From positions 372,001 to 436,000 of the forward strand of contig NZ_LBMW01000001.1 in assembly GCF_026168105.1 (NCBI RefSeq): 64,000 bases of DNA, written 5' to 3'. Below are positions 60,663-64,000 of the stretch, in pieces. Both the position numbers and the translations under genes were made by a program. The notes under the pieces were generated by a model. The model was not told the DNA's origin and ran no database searches. It saw nothing but the letters and a program-made list of their open reading frames with translations. Each line of letters starts with the position of its first letter. Position 1 is the stretch's first letter. Origin of the DNA: Streptomyces hygroscopicus. GTDB taxonomy: Bacteria; Actinomycetota; Actinomycetes; Streptomycetales; Streptomycetaceae.

Positions 60663-61964
60663 ATGAAGGAACTGGTTACCGGAGGCAATCTGCCTCTGCC
60701 GGGCGGCATTCTGACCCTCAAAGTGCCGGGGCCGTTCGACGTCTGCGCGCTCATCACCGATGCCGGCGGCAAGGTGCGGGGCGACGCCGACTTCGTGTTC
60801 TACAACCAGCCCTCCGCGCCCGGCGTCCGGCTGCAGGGGGCGGAACTGACCGTGAGTCCACCGGGATTGCGGGCCGGAGCGGACCGTGTCACCGTGGTGG
60901 TCGCTCCCGCCGAAGCGTCCGTGCCCCTGGGCGCCCTGCCCGCCGCCACACTTCACGTCACCGGCGCGGACGGCCGCGCCCTCGCACGCTTCAGCCCGCC
61001 GCGTCCGCAGCGGGAGACCGCCCTGTTGCTCGCCGAGTTGTACCGACGGGACACGGGCTGGAAGCTGCGCGCGCTGGGTCAGGGGTATGCGGACGGACTC
61101 GCGGGCGTGGCCCGGGACTTCGGAGTCGAGGTCACGCAGGACGCCCCGCCGGCGCCCGCCCGCACCCCGGAGCCGGAGGCCGGGCCGGCTTCCGACGGAT
61201 TCGTCGCCCTGGTCAACACGGCCCGCTCCAGGGCCGGTTCCCCTCCGGTGTCGGCCGCCCCGCGGCTCGCGGCGGCGGCGCACGCCCATGCCGCCGCCAT
61301 GGCCGACCGTGATGACCTGGCCGCCGAGAGCGCGGACGGCACCTCCGTCCACCAGCGGATCACCGCAAGCGGCTACGCGTATCTGACGGTCGGCGAGCAT
61401 CTCGTCTCCGGGCCGCGCACCCCGGCCGAGTTCGTGGAGTACTGCCTCTCCGACGCGCGGTCGCACCGCACGCTGTGCGAACCGGCGTTCACCGAGACCG
61501 GCGTGGCATACGTCCTGGGGCGCCGGTCGGGCGACCTGTACTGGACGGCGCTGTGGGCCCGGCCGTTCACGGCCGCCGGACTGGCGCGGACGGTCGACGA
61601 GGTGATCGCGCTGACCAACACCGAGCGGGCCTCGTCCGGCCTGCCGCCACTCGCGCCCGATCCCCTGCTCACGGCCGCGGCCCAGGCCCACAGCTCCGAC
61701 ATGGTGACCCGCGCGTTCTACGCGCACACCTCGCCCGACGGCCGCGAACCCTGGGACCGTGCGGCCGACGCGGGCTCCCGCCACCGGACGGTCGGCGAGA
61801 ACATCGCCTGCGGCCAGCGTTCCCCCGCCGAAGTCGTCCGCGGCTGGATGGACAGCCCGGGCCACCGGGCCAACATCCTCAAGCCCTCCTTCACCCATAT
61901 GGGGGTCGGCTTCGCGGGCGGCGGCCGGGCGGGCACGTACTGGACGCAGCTGTTCGGCGGCTGA
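60663..61964 (+). CDS. TerD-CAP-CAP fusion protein
   Basis: 433 residues from ATG 60663 (or GTG 60660). Residues 1-160 are a TerD domain (LVTGGNLPLPGGILTLKVPG, FVFYNQPSAPGVRLQG, YRRDTGWKLRALGQGYADGL), which binds calcium-like metals; residues 180-305 are a degenerate CAP/SCP domain (FVALVNTARSRAGSPPVSAA); 313-433 a good CAP domain with SSDMVTRAFYAHTSPDG, GENIACGQRSPAEVVRGWMD and HRANILKP (His/Glu set). No signal peptide or TM, while CAP proteins are nearly always secreted. Known tellurite-resistance neighbours (TerC, etc.) are absent. Unusual domain order. Confidence 0.9.
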   Translation: MKELVTGGNLPLPGGILTLKVPGPFDVCALITDAGGKVRGDADFVFYNQPSAPGVRLQGAELTVSPPGLRAGADRVTVVVAPAEASVPLGALPAATLHVTGADGRALARFSPPRPQRETALLLAELYRRDTGWKLRALGQGYADGLAGVARDFGVEVTQDAPPAPARTPEPEAGPASDGFVALVNTARSRAGSPPVSAAPRLAAAAHAHAAAMADRDDLAAESADGTSVHQRITASGYAYLTVGEHLVSGPRTPAEFVEYCLSDARSHRTLCEPAFTETGVAYVLGRRSGDLYWTALWARPFTAAGLARTVDEVIALTNTERASSGLPPLAPDPLLTAAAQAHSSDMVTRAFYAHTSPDGREPWDRAADAGSRHRTVGENIACGQRSPAEVVRGWMDSPGHRANILKPSFTHMGVGFAGGGRAGTYWTQLFGG

Positions 61965-62055
61965 CGCCGCCACCTCGGCCACATCGGGTGATCCGTCAAC
62001 GCGACGAGGTGCCGTGCCAGGCGTGGCTCGACCGCCGGGAACGGTCGGCCACCGC

Positions 62056-62448
62056 CTAGCGGGCGCTGCCGATGTTTCGATCGGCGTCGGAGCCCTCGAG
62101 CATCAGGGTGGTCTCCTCGATGCGACTGAATCGGCCGGCGGGCGAGAGGTCGGCGAACACATACACCTCCATGCGCACGGTCGAGCCGTCCTTCTTCGTG
62201 ATGTCGACGGTGTGCCGGTCGGCGTACCTGCTGCCGTCGTACAGCTCTTCGTGGACCTGGACCTCGCCGCCGGCGACGATCGTCCGCAGATGGGTGATGT
62301 GCTCGATGAACCCGGCTCGGTCAGCCCACTCCCCGTTCGTGCGCTGGCGGTACTCCGGGGTGAAGTGACGGTCGGCAGCCTCCCGAACGGTGATGTCGCG
62401 GTTGAAGATCAGATCGGAGAGGACGGCCTCTATACCGGTGTGGGTCAT
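62056..62448 (-). CDS. SnoaL-like/NTF2-fold protein
   Basis: 130 residues from ATG 62448 (GGAAG upstream). A typical small SnoaL pattern: MTHTGIEAVLSDLIFNRDIT, AADRHFTPEYRQRTNGEWAD, RAGFIEHITHLRTIVAGGEV, ending FADLSPAGRFSRIEE. Likely an enzyme or ligand-binding protein of NTF2 fold; substrate unknown. Divergent from marR, with a MarR-type operator in front of it, so probably controlled by that regulator. Confidence 0.88.
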   Translation of the reverse strand: MTHTGIEAVLSDLIFNRDITVREAADRHFTPEYRQRTNGEWADRAGFIEHITHLRTIVAGGEVQVHEELYDGSRYADRHTVDITKKDGSTVRMEVYVFADLSPAGRFSRIEETTLMLEGSDADRNIGSAR

Positions 62449-62479
62449 GGGACTTCCATTCGACGCGAGAATGAGCAGT

Positions 62480-62496
62480 GCGTGCACTACGCACGC
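62480..62496. promoter_or_regulatory. MarR-type operator 1
   Basis: GCGTGCACTACGCACGC: 7-bp half sites around a 3-bp centre, with one mismatch. Located 32 bp before the SnoaL start, on its promoter side. Same half-site as operator 2, centres 41 bp (about four turns) apart. Confidence 0.75.
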
Positions 62497-62520
62497 ATCT
62501 CCATCACTGTAGCAGCAGAC

Positions 62521-62537
62521 GCGTGCGTTGCGCACGC
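62521..62537. promoter_or_regulatory. MarR-type operator 2
   Basis: GCGTGCGTTGCGCACGC: perfect 7-3-7 inverted repeat directly before the -10 element TATTCT (62538-62543) of marR. Binding would block transcription of marR, a classical autorepression layout. Confidence 0.78.
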
Positions 62538-62543
62538 TATTCT
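62538..62543 (+). promoter_or_regulatory. -10 element of a leaderless marR promoter
   Basis: TATTCT ends 6 bases before GTG 62550, the right distance for transcription starting on the start codon. No SD precedes that GTG. Together these indicate a leaderless mRNA, common in actinobacteria. Confidence 0.6.
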
Positions 62544-62549
62544 TGTGGT

Positions 62550-62993
62550 GTGGAGAACGAGGTAGGACACGAGATCGCAGACGCTCTGGGCATCCTGCTG
62601 AGGCGCACCACGCGCACCCAGCTGCACAGACAGCTCACCGAGGGCATGGGCGAGGGGGTGGACGAACAGACGTATCCGGTCCTCAGCGCACTGGCCAGGA
62701 CCGGGCCCCGCAGCGCGGCCGACCTGGCCCCCGACGTCGGAATCGATCGCTCCGGCGTCACCCGCCGCGCCTCTCGGCTGGAGGCCGCCGGCCTCATCCG
62801 CCGCGAGGCAGACCCCACCGACCGGCGAGCGCACCTGCTCGTACTCACCGATCAGGGCCGACTCGCAGTGGCAGAGCTGCGTACACGTCTGGCTGCCCAC
62901 ATCACGACAAGCCTGTCCACATGGCCGCCGGGTGAGGCCGAGACCTTCGCCCACCACCTGCGCCGCTTCACAACCCAAGGCCCGTTTGCGTAG
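62550..62993 (+). CDS. MarR-family transcriptional regulator
   Basis: 147 residues from GTG 62550; a longer frame exists but only reads through the operators. Winged helix: VLSALARTGPRSAADLAPDV, GIDRSGVTRRASRLEAAGLI, RREADPTDRRAHLLVLTDQG, with family-typical DR-R wing. Ligand unknown; likely represses itself and the SnoaL gene, and perhaps the SDR at 63188, by two matched operators. Confidence 0.93.
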   Translation: MENEVGHEIADALGILLRRTTRTQLHRQLTEGMGEGVDEQTYPVLSALARTGPRSAADLAPDVGIDRSGVTRRASRLEAAGLIRREADPTDRRAHLLVLTDQGRLAVAELRTRLAAHITTSLSTWPPGEAETFAHHLRRFTTQGPFA

Positions 62994-63187
62994 CAGACGG
63001 GCCTGGCCGGATGTCGACGCAGCAGACGTCGGCCGGTTGCGTGGCGTCCTCCTGGGACGGGAACGGGCGGTTTGCGCATCGAGTGCGGCCGGGTTCCAAC
63101 CCCGGAAGCACCGTGCCGTGCCCGTCTGCGGGGTAGGTGAGGTCCTGAAGGCCATCAGCGCCAAGTCCCCCGGAATGTGAGGCGGTC

Positions 63188-63958
63188 GTGTCGGACTTCT
63201 CCAGCAGGACGGGCGCCGCGCTCGTCACGGGCGGCACCGGCGGCATCGGGACGGCGATCGTGCGTCTGCTGGCCGAGCGGGGCAGCGACGTCGCCTTCAC
63301 CTATCGTGCCGACGAGGAGGCGGCGCGAGCACTGTCCGGTGCGGTCACGGGGTATGGGCGCCAAGCCCGGGCGATGCGGCTGGACTTGACCGACGAGTCG
63401 GCCACCGCGGAGACGGTCCGGGAGGTCGCCGGGACGTTCGGAGGCCTCCACACGCTCGTGCACGCCGCTGGGCCCCATGTACCGATGGTGCATCTGAGCA
63501 GGGTCTCCCCCGGCCGGTACCGCTCGCAGCTCGAGGCGGACGCCATGGCGTTCTTCAACGTGGTGCATCCCGCGCTGCCGAGGCTGCGCGAGAGCCGCGG
63601 CAGCATCGTCGCCGTCACCACCGTCGCCACCCGCCGTTTCCCGGTGCGCGACGGGTTGTCGTCGGGCACCAAGGGTGCGGTCGAGGCGGTCGCGCGGGCA
63701 CTGGCGGCCGAGGAGGGGCGGTACGGGGTGCGGGTGAACTGTGTCGCGCCCGGCATGCTCACGGACGGTATCGCCGCGCGGCTCATGGAGACCGGGGAAC
63801 TGGACGAGGCGGCGCTGACGGTCACCCGGCGCAACATTCCGCTGCGCCGTTTCGGTACCGCCGCCGAGGTGGCGGAGGCGGTCGTGTTCCTCGCCTCGGA
63901 CCGGGCCGGATTCATCACCGGCCAGGCGCTGGGCGTAGACGGCGGGTACAGCGTCTGA
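63188..63958 (+). CDS. SDR-family protein without the catalytic tyrosine
   Basis: 256 residues from GTG 63188 (GAGGCGG upstream). Cofactor motif TGGTGGIG at 14-21, HAAGPHVP in place of NNAG, C-terminal PLRRFGTAAEVAEAVVFLAS, FITGQALGVDGGYSV; like FabG/enoyl-reductase-like SDRs. The catalytic Tyr-x-x-x-Lys is altered: Lys162 is in SSGTKGAVE but the residue four places earlier is Ser158 rather than Tyr. Either a non-canonical enzyme or a binding protein. About 194 bp after marR, same strand. Confidence 0.88.
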   Translation: MSDFSSRTGAALVTGGTGGIGTAIVRLLAERGSDVAFTYRADEEAARALSGAVTGYGRQARAMRLDLTDESATAETVREVAGTFGGLHTLVHAAGPHVPMVHLSRVSPGRYRSQLEADAMAFFNVVHPALPRLRESRGSIVAVTTVATRRFPVRDGLSSGTKGAVEAVARALAAEEGRYGVRVNCVAPGMLTDGIAARLMETGELDEAALTVTRRNIPLRRFGTAAEVAEAVVFLASDRAGFITGQALGVDGGYSV

Positions 63959-64000
63959 GCGGGCCGGGGCGCGCCGCTTCCGGCCGGAGGGCGCGTCCTG

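Noticed and set aside
63085..63118. tRNA-like T-arm (CCGGGTTCCAACCCCGG)
   Set aside because: No D-arm, anticodon arm or acceptor partner upstream; taken as chance hairpin in the gap before the SDR.

Overview
The window is high-GC actinobacterial chromosome, almost certainly Streptomyces or a close relative. The signs are strong third-position GC, many GTG/TTG starts, several SpoIIE-type PP2C phosphatases, F420-, mycothiol-era actinobacterial families (FprA, LLM/F420 oxidoreductase, DUF4032), DmdR/IdeR-type iron boxes and a graspetide (tgm) locus of a type typical of Streptomyces. I see no rRNA, tRNA, IS element, prophage or CRISPR array. It looks like accessory to mid-arm chromosome with many regulatory and stress genes, some decaying genes and an unusual number of local tandem duplications.

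Layout. 1-7.7 kb: partial MGDG-synthase-like glycosyltransferase, SDR, EamA-like transporter, SRAP peptidase, two small membrane proteins, a polyprenyl-linked-type glycosyltransferase and an SRPBCC protein, with a perfect 158-bp tandem duplication and a 16-bp repeat array between genes. 7.9-14.5 kb: membrane SpoIIE phosphatase, secreted phosphodiesterase/phosphatase, a LuxR regulator with an ATPase-like module divergent from a quinone-oxidoreductase-like MDR gene (with a 20-bp inverted operator between them), and a 45-residue hydrophobic peptide. 14.5-22.9 kb: a 1471-residue CtpI-like P-type ATPase with a divergent small membrane protein, an NlpC/P60 protein whose catalytic Cys is Ala, and a second membrane SpoIIE phosphatase. 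22.9-33 kb: two iron-box-controlled units (fprA; and a fused efeUO followed by efeB) flank a P450 remnant, an ABC transporter with its two-component system, and a frameshifted class V aminotransferase remnant.

33-41.8 kb: TauD dioxygenase, cupin, acyl-CoA ligase, PAS/GAF SpoIIE phosphatase, DUF4032 protein carrying an in-frame palindromic repeat, dienelactone hydrolase. 41.9-46.5 kb: universal stress protein divergent from a three-gene module: response regulator fused to a thioredoxin-reductase-like flavoprotein, cNMP-domain histidine kinase, and UBP zinc-finger protein. 46.6-52.2 kb: threonine-dehydratase-like enzyme, PP2C phosphatase with zinc ribbon, serine beta-lactamase, F420-type LLM oxidoreductase and PobA. 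52.4-57.8 kb: transmembrane pseudokinase, tgmBA graspetide locus, small unknown protein, aldo/keto reductase and a second ATP-grasp protein. 58-64 kb: RpiR regulator, small conserved proteins, a cytoplasmic-looking TerD-CAP-CAP fusion, and a leaderless MarR gene divergent from a SnoaL gene with two matching operators, followed by an SDR that lacks the catalytic Tyr.

Most promising for new biology: the receiver-TrxR / cNMP-kinase / UBP-finger module, the two-gene graspetide locus beside a pseudokinase, the SD-sequestering hairpin downstream of the iron box at fprA, and the TerD-CAP fusion. All functions are read from sequence motifs and remembered family knowledge; no database search was run.
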